Shown piece by piece: positions 34,001 through 40,929 of a stretch of 42,481 nucleotides of DNA (position 1 is the stretch's first letter; each line of letters opens with the position of its first letter). The position numbers were made by a program, and so were the translations under genes. The notes beneath the pieces were generated by a model, which worked only from the letters and a program-made list of their open reading frames with translations, made no database searches and had not been told where the DNA came from. The DNA is taken from assembly GCA_900541055.1 (NCBI GenBank), contig UQHZ01000016.1, positions 1-42,481 on the forward strand, read 5' to 3'. Origin of the DNA: an uncultured Collinsella sp. (lineage in GTDB: Bacteria; Actinomycetota; Coriobacteriia; Coriobacteriales; Coriobacteriaceae).

Positions 34001-34363
34001 CTGCAAACCATGTGGCGCTCCAACCGCGGCAAGACCGGGGACGATTCCTTTAGCGCGAGCGATATCGACATCGCGCAGATGTGCCTTGCCATCGATGCTC
34101 GCACGCCGGTCGACGAGCGCTCGGTGGAAAGTGGCCTGGGAATCTTCGAAGAACTCGGTTTCTGCCGCGTTTCGGGGTTTGACGATACGCGTCGCATCGC
34201 GATGGCGGAAAACCCCGGCCGCGTGCAATTGAGCAGGTCGATTCGCTATTTGGAGGGCTTGCGCTCGCGCATGGAGTTCACGGCTTTTCGGAGCTGGGCA
34301 CTCGATTCGTGCGCTTCTGATATGCTAGCCAAAGTTAACCGCCCGATCGTACCGCGGGCCTAG
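31076..34363 (+). CDS. recJ: RecJ exonuclease fused to a RecQ-like DEAH helicase
   Basis: The 1095-residue protein has two complete parts. Residues 1-575 are RecJ: VFGDFDVDGIT (88-98), TVDNGI (147-152), TDHHEPS (171-177), LGTVSDMMPL (232-241), RLNAAGRM (290-297), the DHHA1 motifs GWHEGVKGIVASRL (360-373), GSGRS and GGHAGAVG (418-425), and an OB-like region to ~570. Residues 600-1095 form an SF2 helicase: Walker A GTGRGKS (647-653), DEAH (752-755), ATATAT, STSAFGEGVNLPDIRHV and the arginine-finger motif QMSGRAGRDG (929-938), closest to RecQ. All catalytic residues seem intact. RecQ unwinding feeding RecJ 5'-3' degradation is the known RecF-pathway partnership; here both are one chain. No RQC or HRDC domain was evident. 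The ATG at 31076 follows GGGGGTGGG; rel follows 15 bases after the stop. Confidence 0.92.
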   Translation: MSSLKTTHRWAVAQQNPELEKELSAGLGIPGLVARIMVAHGIASVEEGQLFLTPSLDRDWADPLVIPGMSVVADRVERAIRNHERIAVFGDFDVDGITSTCLLTEALRTFGADVTPFIPHRFDEGYGLSRAALDRVNELAQPNLIVTVDNGIAAKDEVSYLESLGIDLVVTDHHEPSDQVPQGVPLTDPKLEDKGPSRELAGAGVALKLVQVLGERLDKPSYWRSLIEVAALGTVSDMMPLTPENRALVAEGIQQMRVTARPGYIALAALAKADLSTITADGLSFSLIPRLNAAGRMADPKLALDLLLARDPIEASALAAELEEINRQRREIEAELTRDAMAKVEETYDGGRAIVVGGEGWHEGVKGIVASRLTNRYHVPALLFSIEDGIARGSGRSVGKVNLFEAVERCSDLLIRRGGHAGAVGVTIEASKLDEFRRRLSAVLSELPAEDFEDTDEVAATVDLSELNIETIEQISRLEPFGQGNKVPLLAAEGVTMCDRAVVGKTGEHMRFVATDGAASVPAIMFRVPQIDRLINCDSAVDLVFEAVAEHWQGRVKPKLMIKDILVRDTTAPNIDDPACELRRGVQPADSGLRLESRKRETLAQLSYTELTRSLIHSFIGSNQPHRAQVEALDALADHQSVLAVMGTGRGKSLIFHVHAAREAVLRGRASIFVYPLRALVADQAYHLSSTMAALGIGVGVLTGETVEAARDNVFAGLASGRTGIVLTTPEFLSIHRDRFARSGRIGFVVIDEAHHAGLAKGGDRSAYLDMPDILKALGDPVVMAATATATAPVVAELARVLPITRTVVDETVRENLQLEDDRDLASRENRLVSIVATGEKTVIYVNSRDQSVALAKTLRKRVPDCASHIAFYNAGLTRTDRHRVEEAFRDGSLSCIVSTSAFGEGVNLPDIRHVVLYHMPFGAIEFNQMSGRAGRDGQPAVIHLLYSSRDARINERLLDCYAPERDELVTLYRALQTMWRSNRGKTGDDSFSASDIDIAQMCLAIDARTPVDERSVESGLGIFEELGFCRVSGFDDTRRIAMAENPGRVQLSRSIRYLEGLRSRMEFTAFRSWALDSCASDMLAKVNRPIVPRA

Positions 34364-34378
34364 GGGAAGGGGACCTCG

Positions 34379-36739
34379 ATGGACGCCGCAGCCCGTACCG
34401 CCCATGATTCCACCCTCCAGCCGTTTTCGGAGATGGAGCACTATAAGCATGCCGATGAGCTGCCGCCCGAGATTATGGCGGACAGCTACGACAAGCTGGA
34501 GCGTCTGTGCCTCAAATATATGAACGAGGACGACTTCTCCAAGGTGGAGCAGGCCTACTGCTTTGCTGCCGAGAAGCACTGCAACCAAAAGCGGCGCTCG
34601 GGCGAGATGTACATTAACCATCCCGTCGAGGTAGCTATCATTCTGGCCGACCTCAAGATGGACTGCGATGTGGTGTGCGCCGCGCTGTTGCACGATACCG
34701 TCGAGGATACCGAGACCTCGCTTACCGATGTTTCCGGCCTGTTTGGCGATACGGTGGCCGAGCTCGTCGATGGCGTGACCAAGCTCACCAACATCGAAGT
34801 CGACAGCATGGACGAGAAGCAGGCCCTCACGCTGCGCAAGATGTTCCTTGCCATGTCCAAGGACATCCGCGTCATCATCGTCAAACTCGCCGACCGCCTG
34901 CATAACATGCGCACGCTTGCCGCCCTGCGCGAGGACCGCCGTCTGTTTAAGGCGCGCGAGACCATGGACGTATACGCGCCTCTGGCCGACCGCCTGGGCA
35001 TGAGCTCTATCAAGTGGGAGCTCGAGGACCTGTCCTTCTTCTACTTGGAGCCCGATGCCTACCAGCGCATCGCGCGCATGGTAGCCGAGTCGCGCGAGGT
35101 TCGCGAGCGTTATCTGGCCGAGACCATCAAGACGCTCACCGATGAACTCAATCGCATTGGTCTTGAGGACTTTCAGATCAACGGTCGTTCCAAGCACTAT
35201 TGGTCCATCTATCAAAAGATGAAGCGCAAGGGCAAGGAGTTCTCCGAGATTTACGACCTGGTGGCGCTGCGCGTCATCACTCATTCGGTGCGCGATTGCT
35301 ATTCCACGCTTGGTGCCGTGCATACCTTGTGGCATCCCATGCCCGGTCGTTTTAAAGACTATATCGCCATGCCCAAGGTCAATAACTACCAATCGCTTCA
35401 CACGACGGTTATCGGCCCCACGGCCCGTCCTCTCGAGATTCAGATTCGAACCTACGAGATGCACGAGCAGGCCGAGTACGGCATTGCCGCCCACTGGCTG
35501 TATAAGAAATCGGGCGGATCGTCTGCGTCTAAGACCAATGATGCCCAGCGTCTGGACGACCAGATTAACTGGCTCAAGCACTCACTCGATTGGGCGGCGT
35601 CTGACGAGATCACCGATGCCAAGGAATACTTGCACTCGCTGAAGGTCGACTTGTTTGACCAGGAGATTTTTGTCTTTACGCCCAAGGGCGAGGTCATGGC
35701 GCTTCGTGCCGGCTCTACACCGCTCGACTTTGCCTACGCCGTTCATACCGAGGTCGGTAACCACTGTGTCGGCGCCAAGATCAACGGTGCGGTGGCGCCG
35801 CTCACGCACGAGATCAAGACGGGTGACCGTGTCGAGATCCTGACCAACAAGAGCTCTAAGCCGTCGCGCGATTGGCTCAAGATCGTCAAGACGCCTTCGG
35901 CCAAGTCAAAGATTCGCCGTTACTTCGCCGCCGCGACCAAAGACGATGACGCTGCTGCCGGCCGCGATATACTGGCTAAGGACCTGCGCAAGCGCGGGTA
36001 TGGCATCTCTACGCCGCGATCCACGCGTGCGCTCAACGCCGTGGCGGAGCAGTTTAACTTCAAGCAGCTCGAGGACCTTTTTGCAGCCGTTGGCGCGGGC
36101 AAGGTTGCCCCGCGCGCTGTGGGCAATAAGGTCGAGCAAATCTTGGACCCCAAGCCCGAGGAACAGCTCACCAAGGCCGAGGCTATCGCCGAGGTCGTCA
36201 AGCAGCCTGCCCGCGGCTCCAACCGCAAGCCGCAAAAGCGCGGCAAGAGCGCGAGCAACGGCATTATCGTCAAGGGCGAGAGCAACAGCGGTCTGCTGGT
36301 CCGTCTGGCGCATTGCTGCAATCCGGTGACGGGCGACGATATCGTCGGCTTCATCACGCGCGGCCGAGGTGTCTCGGTGCATCGTGCCAACTGCCCCAAC
36401 GTCAAGGGCCTCATGGAGCATCCCGAGCGCATGATTGACGTAGAGTGGGATGGCGCCGCCGATACGCTTTTCCAGGTCGAGATCGTGGTCGAGTGCCTGG
36501 ATCGTATGGGCCTGCTCAAGGACGTCACCATCGCCATTGGCGATGCAGGCGGCAACATCCTTTCCGCCGCCACCTCGACCAACCGCGAGGGCATTGCGAC
36601 CCTGCGTTTTATGGTCGAGATTTCGGATGCGAGCGGCCTGGATCCGCTGCTGGCTTCCATCAGCAGTGTCGATTCGGTCTACGACGCTCGCCGTCTTATG
36701 CCCGGCGAGGGCGGAGCGCAACTCAAGCGCCGTGTGTAG
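34379..36739 (+). CDS. rel: Bifunctional (p)ppGpp synthetase/hydrolase
   Basis: The 786-residue Rel/SpoT-type enzyme has an N-terminal HD hydrolase (NHPVEVAIIL, then LLHDTVEDT with H105-D106), the synthetase domain (YDLVALRVITHSVRDCYSTLG, GRFKDYIAMPKVNNYQSLHTTV, LEIQIRTYEMHEQAEYGIAAHWLYK), a TGS domain (FVFTPKGEVMALRAGSTPLDFAYAVHTEVG), a zinc-finger-like CCNPVTGDDI region and a C-terminal ACT domain. The intact HDxxxED hydrolase motif and the full synthetase suggest both activities. It controls the stringent response, probably on the ribosome. GGGGAAGGGGA precedes the ATG. It is close behind recJ (15-base gap) and followed by a hairpin before the MBL gene; rel-recJ and rel-MBL neighbourhoods are common in Gram-positive bacteria. 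Confidence 0.97.
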   Translation: MDAAARTAHDSTLQPFSEMEHYKHADELPPEIMADSYDKLERLCLKYMNEDDFSKVEQAYCFAAEKHCNQKRRSGEMYINHPVEVAIILADLKMDCDVVCAALLHDTVEDTETSLTDVSGLFGDTVAELVDGVTKLTNIEVDSMDEKQALTLRKMFLAMSKDIRVIIVKLADRLHNMRTLAALREDRRLFKARETMDVYAPLADRLGMSSIKWELEDLSFFYLEPDAYQRIARMVAESREVRERYLAETIKTLTDELNRIGLEDFQINGRSKHYWSIYQKMKRKGKEFSEIYDLVALRVITHSVRDCYSTLGAVHTLWHPMPGRFKDYIAMPKVNNYQSLHTTVIGPTARPLEIQIRTYEMHEQAEYGIAAHWLYKKSGGSSASKTNDAQRLDDQINWLKHSLDWAASDEITDAKEYLHSLKVDLFDQEIFVFTPKGEVMALRAGSTPLDFAYAVHTEVGNHCVGAKINGAVAPLTHEIKTGDRVEILTNKSSKPSRDWLKIVKTPSAKSKIRRYFAAATKDDDAAAGRDILAKDLRKRGYGISTPRSTRALNAVAEQFNFKQLEDLFAAVGAGKVAPRAVGNKVEQILDPKPEEQLTKAEAIAEVVKQPARGSNRKPQKRGKSASNGIIVKGESNSGLLVRLAHCCNPVTGDDIVGFITRGRGVSVHRANCPNVKGLMEHPERMIDVEWDGAADTLFQVEIVVECLDRMGLLKDVTIAIGDAGGNILSAATSTNREGIATLRFMVEISDASGLDPLLASISSVDSVYDARRLMPGEGGAQLKRRV

Positions 36740-36773
36740 GTGCGAGAGCCTCTCAGCATCATAGATATTGGTT

Positions 36774-36810
36774 ACGTTCGAGGCATCGTTTGGTGCCTCG
36801 AGCGTATTTT
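36774..36810 (+). terminator. Hairpin between rel and the MBL-fold gene
   Basis: ACGTTCGAGGCA pairs with TGCCTCGAGCGT (one G-T wobble) around an eight-base loop, followed by ATTTTA. It ends directly against the AGGAGG of the next gene. It could be a weak terminator or a structure limiting translation of the MBL gene. Confidence 0.6.
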
Positions 36811-36827
36811 AGAAGGAGGGTATGCGC

Positions 36828-37511
36828 GTGGACGATATGACTTTGGACCTGACACCCCGAGGCGCGGCTTCGATTGAGGCGCTCGTCAACGGCCCGATTC
36901 AGACCAACAGCTACGCCGTGATTTCGAATGACGAGTGCTTAATCGTCGATCCGGCGTGGGAGGGCGAGCGTCTTGTGGAGCATATCCGCACCGCGCATCC
37001 CGAGGTGCGCGTACTCGGCTCTGTCTGCACGCACGGTCATGCCGACCATGTTGGCGGGGTTGCCGGGGTTCGAGCTGTCGTTGGCGACAGCGCACTATAT
37101 GAGTTGTGCGCTAAGGACGTGACGGTACCTCGCGCAAATATCGAGGAGCAGCGCGCCATGTGGGGTATCGAGACGCCCGATCCGGGTGAGCCGACGCGTT
37201 TGCTTGCCGAGGGCGATACAATCGAGGTGGGCGACGTCTGCCTGCAGGTGATCGAGGCGCCGGGGCATACGCCGGGCGGCATCGTCCTGTTCGCCGCGAC
37301 CGAGCAGGGGAACATCGCCTTTGTGGGCGACACGCTTTTCCCGGGCAGCCACGGTCGTACCGATCTTTCCGGCGGTGACGAGGCGGCGATTCTGCGCTCG
37401 CTCTCCAAACTTGCCAAGATGCTTCCGCCCGATACCGTTTGCTTGACGGGCCATGGCGATTCGACCACGATGGCGCGCGAACTTATGCAGAACCCGTTTA
37501 TGCAGATGTAG
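36828..37511 (+). CDS. MBL-fold metallo-hydrolase (glyoxalase II-like)
   Basis: The 227-residue protein carries the metallo-beta-lactamase-fold motif THGHADHVGG (HxHxDH), then the histidine in APGHTPGG, the aspartate in FVGDTLFPGSHGR and a final histidine in LTGHGDST. These are the two-metal ligands of glyoxalase-II-like thioester hydrolases. Such genes frequently lie behind rel; the true substrate is unknown. AGGAGG is only two bases from ATG 36822 but eight from the GTG at 36828, so I choose the GTG. Confidence 0.88.
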   Translation: MDDMTLDLTPRGAASIEALVNGPIQTNSYAVISNDECLIVDPAWEGERLVEHIRTAHPEVRVLGSVCTHGHADHVGGVAGVRAVVGDSALYELCAKDVTVPRANIEEQRAMWGIETPDPGEPTRLLAEGDTIEVGDVCLQVIEAPGHTPGGIVLFAATEQGNIAFVGDTLFPGSHGRTDLSGGDEAAILRSLSKLAKMLPPDTVCLTGHGDSTTMARELMQNPFMQM

Positions 37512-37705
37512 GCTCGAAGCCGTCTTCCGAACCACGAAGACCGCTCAATCGTCAAGCTATTTTCCCCAGTGGGTCGATTCTGTGGGGCAAACGGTCAAAA
37601 TTTGTCCAATCGGATGGTATTCGTGAACAAACGAACGTTTATGCTCGGGTATGTCGTGGTAAAATCTCAGGCGTTATCGGAGCAACCTTACAGGAGGTTT
37701 CTTTT

Positions 37706-38572
37706 ATGCTCGTCAACGCAGCAGACATGCTCAAGAAGGCCGAGGCCGGCAAGTACGGTCTCGGTGCCTTCAACACCAACAACCTCGAGTGGACCCTGGC
37801 TATTCTCCAGGCCGCCGAGGAGGCCAAGTCTCCGCTGATCCTTCAGTGCACCGCTGGTGCCGCTAAGTGGATGGGCGGTTTCAAGGTCTGCGCCGACATG
37901 GTCAAGGCTGCCGTCGAGGCCACGGGCGTTACCGTTCCCGTCGCCCTTCACCTCGATCACGGTTCTTACGAGGACTGCTTCAAGTGCATCGAGGCCGGCT
38001 TCACGTCCATCATGTATGACGGCTCTCACGAGGAGACCTTCCAGCTTAACCTCGACCGCACCAAGGAGCTCGTTGAGCTTGCCCACTCCAAGGGCATGTC
38101 CATCGAGGCCGAGGTCGGCGGCATCGGCGGCACCGAGGACGGCGTGACCTCCAGCGGCGAGCTCGCTGATCCTGCTGAGTGCAAGCAGATTGCTGACCTG
38201 GGCGTCGACTTCCTCGCCTGCGGTATCGGCAACATCCACGGCGTGTACCCTGCCGACTGGGCTGGCCTTTCCTTCGAGCGCCTGGGCGAGATCAAGGCTC
38301 AGACCGGCGACCTGCCCCTCGTCCTGCACGGTGGCACCGGCATCCCCGAGGATCAGATCAAGAAGGCCATCTCCCTGGGTATCTCCAAGATCAACGTCAA
38401 CACCGATCTGCAGCTCGTCTTTGCCAAGGGCGTTCGCGAGTACATCGAGGCTGGCAAGGATCAGCAGGGCAAGGGCTTTGACCCCCGCAAGCTCCTCAAG
38501 CCTGGTCGCGACAACATCGTTGCCCGCACCAAGGAGCTCATGGAGGAGTTTGGCTCCGTCAACAAGGCGTAA
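37706..38572 (+). CDS. fba: Class II fructose-1,6-bisphosphate aldolase
   Basis: The 288-residue glycolytic enzyme splits fructose-1,6-bisphosphate to DHAP and GAP. It matches the zinc-dependent class II family: YGLGAFNTNNLEW, the metal and catalytic motif LHLDHG (81-86), SIMYDGSHEETF, EAEVGGIGGTEDG, HGVYP, LHGGTGIPEDQI and KINVNTDLQ. Codon use is strongly biased toward C- and G-ending and GAG/AAG codons, as expected for an abundant protein. AGGAGG precedes the ATG at 37706 by eight bases; the frame extending upstream to 37439 overlaps the previous gene and is rejected. A ~190-base gap upstream, with TAAAAT at 37660-37665, likely has its own promoter. Confidence 0.97.
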   Translation: MLVNAADMLKKAEAGKYGLGAFNTNNLEWTLAILQAAEEAKSPLILQCTAGAAKWMGGFKVCADMVKAAVEATGVTVPVALHLDHGSYEDCFKCIEAGFTSIMYDGSHEETFQLNLDRTKELVELAHSKGMSIEAEVGGIGGTEDGVTSSGELADPAECKQIADLGVDFLACGIGNIHGVYPADWAGLSFERLGEIKAQTGDLPLVLHGGTGIPEDQIKKAISLGISKINVNTDLQLVFAKGVREYIEAGKDQQGKGFDPRKLLKPGRDNIVARTKELMEEFGSVNKA

Positions 38573-38592
38573 GCGTCGCTAAACTTCCCGTC

Positions 38593-38684
38593 GGAAGCCC
38601 CGTCCCCCTACACTGTTTCCTTTACGCTCACCTGACTTCGCCAGAAGTCGCGCCAAGGAAACAGTTCCGGGGGACGGGGCTTCC
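38593..38684. repeat. Long inverted repeat after fba
   Basis: Arms at 38593-38622 and 38655-38684 pair at 26 of about 30 positions: 16 outer bases (core GAAGCCCCGTCCCCC), a four-base mismatch, then CTGTTTCCTT. The loop contains its own small hairpin (GACTTC/GAAGTC, 38634-38649). It starts 20 bases after the fba stop and has no T-tract beyond TTCCTTCGTTT, so it may serve as terminator, mRNA stabiliser or mobile palindromic element. Confidence 0.8.
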
Positions 38685-38820
38685 TTCGTTTAACGCCGCA
38701 GGGTTACGAGTCTGAATTAAGATGGCTACTGGCTTCGCCAGAAGTCGCGCAATGGGAAAAGCTTCGGGTGAACGGGGCCTCCTTCGTTAACTCGCTACAG
38801 GGTTACTGGGCTGAATTCAT
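38636..38820. repeat. Imperfect tandem duplication, ~97-base unit
   Basis: The stretch CTTCGCCAGAAGTCGCGC at 38636 recurs at 38733, and the pattern continues through ACGGGGC-TCCTTCGTT, CAGGGTTAC and CTGAATT in both copies. The two units are about 97 bases long and roughly 75-80% alike by eye. The first overlaps the right half of the inverted repeat; the second retains only that half. This suggests that the element duplicated and then decayed. No ORF is present. Confidence 0.75.
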
Positions 38821-38859
38821 TTTTAGAGGTACCGTTTATCGGTGTTGAGGGTTCCTTTA

Positions 38860-38889
38860 TTGGGGCTTTCTTTTTTATCTCGCTACAAT
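38860..38889 (+). promoter_or_regulatory. Candidate promoter of the transglutaminase-like gene
   Basis: TTGGGG (38860-38865) and TACAAT (38884-38889) are separated by 18 bases, in an AT-rich stretch. The -10 box overlaps an in-frame ATG at 38888, which supports translation from the later ATG at 38924 instead. Confidence 0.45.
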
Positions 38890-38923
38890 GGGCTTCAAGA
38901 GTTCTAATGACTTGGAGTTTGGT

Positions 38924-40357
38924 ATGGCTGTTGTTAATGTGCTGCCTTCGGATGGGAAGGTTATTGACGAGGGTCCTGTTGGTTGCTCTGTTGATGTTTG
39001 CTGCGATGACTTTCGCCATCTCGATATTGGGCTACCGCCTGAGATTCTTCGTCTTAAGGATGCCGGGTATTTGACGCAGGCTGTTGCCGCCTGCGATCGC
39101 CTTTTGGAGCAGAACCCTGAGCCTTCGCTGGCTGCCTGCGTTCGTGCCGAGCGGTATCGCATGCTTGAGACGCCGCTTCATTTTTCGGTGTCGCGCGATC
39201 GAGCTATTGCGATGATCCGCGAGGAGTGGCCTGGGTTTACCGAGGAGCAGTTTGACGATCTGATTGACCGTAAGCGTATTGACTGGCGCTTTATCGATGG
39301 CGAGCTGTTCGTTCTCGACAACTTCCTCGATTCGCTTCGCGTATATCCCAAAGAGGTCCCCGGCATGCGTCCCGATTCTACGGACGGAATAGCACTGCGC
39401 AACGAGATGCTCAAGGAGATGGAGTCGCAAAACGGATTGACTCGCGTTATTACGCTTAAGGCGTCCTTGTCTGTCCCCGGCGCTCTAGAGGGGGAGACCG
39501 TTCGCGCTTGGCTACCCGTTGCCGCCGCCTGTCGTCAACAGTCTCATATCGAGGTTCTCGATATGACGCCGGAGGGTGCTGTTGCTCCCGCGAACGCTTC
39601 GGCGCGTACCGCCTCGTGGTCTTCTTCGAGTGATCGCTCATTCTCGGTGACCTATCGCTATCAAATCAATGCCGCTTATCGCGATATTTATGGGGGTGCG
39701 CTTCCGTCGCATCCGTGTATGGACGCGCCGTTGCCCGAAGATATTTCTGAGGACCGTCCGCACATTGCATTCACGCCGTATCTGCAGCAGCTGACGGCCG
39801 GTGTTGTTGACGGACTCGAGGATCCGCTCGATCGCGCTCGTGCTATCTATGATTATCTGACGCAGCATATCGACTATCGCTATCAGCCGCCGTACTTGCT
39901 TTTGGGATCTATTGCCGATGACTGCGCGCATTCGCTCCGCGGCGATTGCGGCGTTATGGCGCTCACGTTTATCACCATGTGCCGTATCGCGGGCGTGCCT
40001 GCCCGTTGGCAGAGCGGCCTGTATGTTGCGCCCGATTCGGTGGGGTCGCACGACTGGGCAGAGTTCTATACGCCGCAGACCGGTTGGCTCAACGCCGACG
40101 TGTCATTTGGATCTTCTGCTCGCAGGATGGGGGAGGAGTGGCGCCGCCGTCACTACTTTGGCAATCTCGACCCGTGGCGTATGGTGGCCAACAATCGATT
40201 CCAGGCAGAGTTTGAGCCCTCTTTCGACGGCATGCGCGAGGACCCTTACGATAACCAGATGGGTGAGGCTTCGGTCGACGGTCGCGGATGCCGTCAGCGC
40301 GAGATGCTCCGCACAGTCGAACTCATCGAATTGCTCGAAGTTCCATTTTCGGACTAA
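38924..40357 (+). CDS. Transglutaminase-like cysteine protease-fold protein
   Basis: The 477-residue product has an N-terminal helical region of ~170 residues without a recognised domain, a probable beta domain (TLKASLSVPGALEGETVRAWLPVA), and a C-terminal transglutaminase core with the complete triad: Cys342 in RGDCGVMALTFITMCRIAGVPARW, His376 in SHDWAEFY and Asp392 in NADVSFG. No signal peptide is seen, so it acts in the cytoplasm, probably as a peptidase or amidase rather than a cross-linker. GGAG lies six bases before the ATG at 38924; the ATG at 38888 has no ribosome-binding site and overlaps a -10 box. Codon use at the start is T-rich (GTT, CCT, GAT), unlike the neighbouring fba. Confidence 0.85.
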   Translation: MAVVNVLPSDGKVIDEGPVGCSVDVCCDDFRHLDIGLPPEILRLKDAGYLTQAVAACDRLLEQNPEPSLAACVRAERYRMLETPLHFSVSRDRAIAMIREEWPGFTEEQFDDLIDRKRIDWRFIDGELFVLDNFLDSLRVYPKEVPGMRPDSTDGIALRNEMLKEMESQNGLTRVITLKASLSVPGALEGETVRAWLPVAAACRQQSHIEVLDMTPEGAVAPANASARTASWSSSSDRSFSVTYRYQINAAYRDIYGGALPSHPCMDAPLPEDISEDRPHIAFTPYLQQLTAGVVDGLEDPLDRARAIYDYLTQHIDYRYQPPYLLLGSIADDCAHSLRGDCGVMALTFITMCRIAGVPARWQSGLYVAPDSVGSHDWAEFYTPQTGWLNADVSFGSSARRMGEEWRRRHYFGNLDPWRMVANNRFQAEFEPSFDGMREDPYDNQMGEASVDGRGCRQREMLRTVELIELLEVPFSD

Positions 40358-40396
40358 TCGGTAGAAAGCTGTGATAAACTAACTCACGCATTACGT

Positions 40397-40483
40397 GCCC
40401 GAGTGGCGGAATTGGCAGACGCAGTGGACTCAAAATCCACCGTTGGCAACAACGTGCGAGTTCGAGTCTCGCCTCGGGCACCA
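40397..40483 (+). tRNA. tRNA-Leu (anticodon CAA)
   Basis: The acceptor stem GCCCGAG/CTCGGGC, the long variable arm of class II tRNAs, the T arm GCGAG-TTCGAGT-CTCGC and the anticodon stem GTGGA/TCCAC enclosing CTCAAAA give anticodon CAA, reading UUG. The 3' CCA is encoded. TGTGATAA at 40371-40378 may be part of its promoter. A terminator follows at 40503. Confidence 0.97.
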
Positions 40484-40694
40484 TACATGCAAGTGAGCGT
40501 TCAAGGGGGTTGCGGCCCCCTTTTTCGTGCCGAACTCGCGTGAGCGCGCGAAGCGTTAAGCAAACAGGCCTGCGGCCTGTTTGTAGCGGAGCGTGGCGAG
40601 GGCGCCGCGCGTCCGAAGCCCGGGGCTTCGCGAAGCGAAGGCCCTTCGAGTCTCGCCTCGGGCACCATACATGCAAGCGAGCGTTCAAGGGGGT
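40461..40694. repeat. Direct repeat of the tRNA-Leu 3' end
   Basis: The 50 bases from 40461-40510 (T arm, acceptor 3' strand, CCA and downstream flank to the start of the terminator) recur at 40645-40694 with one mismatch, 184 bases away. The interval is very GC-rich and palindromic: AAACAGGCC-TGC-GGCCTGTTT at 40562-40582 and GAAGCCC-G-GGGCTTC at 40615-40629. The copy has no tRNA 5' half. Duplicated tRNA 3' ends are the usual scar of an integrase attachment site; a recombination-derived local duplication is the alternative. No integrase is present. Confidence 0.85.
40503..40525 (+). terminator. Terminator of tRNA-Leu
   Basis: AAGGGGG-(TTGCGG)-CCCCCTTTTT forms a short strong stem with a T-run 20 bases after the CCA. 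A diverged copy (AAGGGGGTCAAGGCCCCTTTTT, split at about 40688-40709) follows the second repeat, so both copies retain a terminator. Confidence 0.85.
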
Positions 40695-40719
40695 CAAGGC
40701 CCCTTTTTCGTGTACGTAA

Positions 40720-40728
40720 TGTGATAAC
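40720..40728 (+). promoter_or_regulatory. Candidate promoter motif of the infC leader
   Basis: TGTGATAAC at 40720-40728 parallels TGTGATAAA at 40371-40379 upstream of tRNA-Leu; in both, TACGTG follows 10-20 bases later. This could be an extended -10 element shared by two translation-related transcripts. No clear -35 box was found. Confidence 0.3.
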
Positions 40729-40929
40729 GCGCTGTACGTGTTATTATTCGCAAGGCGTTGTTCCCGCAATGCCCTAAAGAGGAACCCGAGGGTTCCCACC
40801 TTTTGGCGCCAATGAGCAGCTGACTGGTCATACAACTTAGATTCCCTTCCTCAAATCGAGGAAGTCTATGTGTACGACCTGGTTGCTGAGAAGCGCCGGG
40901 TTATTTTTTTATGAATGGAGGTAGGGAAA
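40729..40929 (+). promoter_or_regulatory. Structured leader of infC-rpmI-rplT, candidate L20-type leader
   Basis: The ~200-base leader contains GGAACC-CGAG-GGTTCC (40781-40796), CTTCCTC-AAATC-GAGGAAG (40846-40864) and the terminator at 40877-40910. AACCCG of the first hairpin (40783-40788) could instead pair with CGGGTT (40897-40902) in the terminator stem, a possible antiterminator switch. In Bacillus subtilis, ribosomal protein L20 binds such a leader and causes premature termination. I infer the same logic here; no Rfam match could be run. Confidence 0.55.
40877..40910 (+). terminator. Attenuator terminator before infC
   Basis: ACCTGGT(T)GC pairs with GCGCCGGGT around TGAGAA, with two G-U wobbles and one bulge, and is followed by TATTTTTTT. 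It lies only 20 bases before the infC start codon, downstream of any reasonable promoter, so it is expected to stop the infC transcript conditionally. Confidence 0.8.

Noticed and set aside
40511..40644. A complete small integrative element between the tRNA-Leu repeats
   Set aside because: Only 134 bases separate the repeats and no integrase or other gene fits; at most it is a scar.
40323..40835. A 170-codon minus-strand frame across tRNA-Leu
   Set aside because: Its EARLELA...ILSPLRLPIPPLGH text is the familiar false protein produced by translating the complement of tRNA-Leu; it also crosses the duplicated tRNA end.
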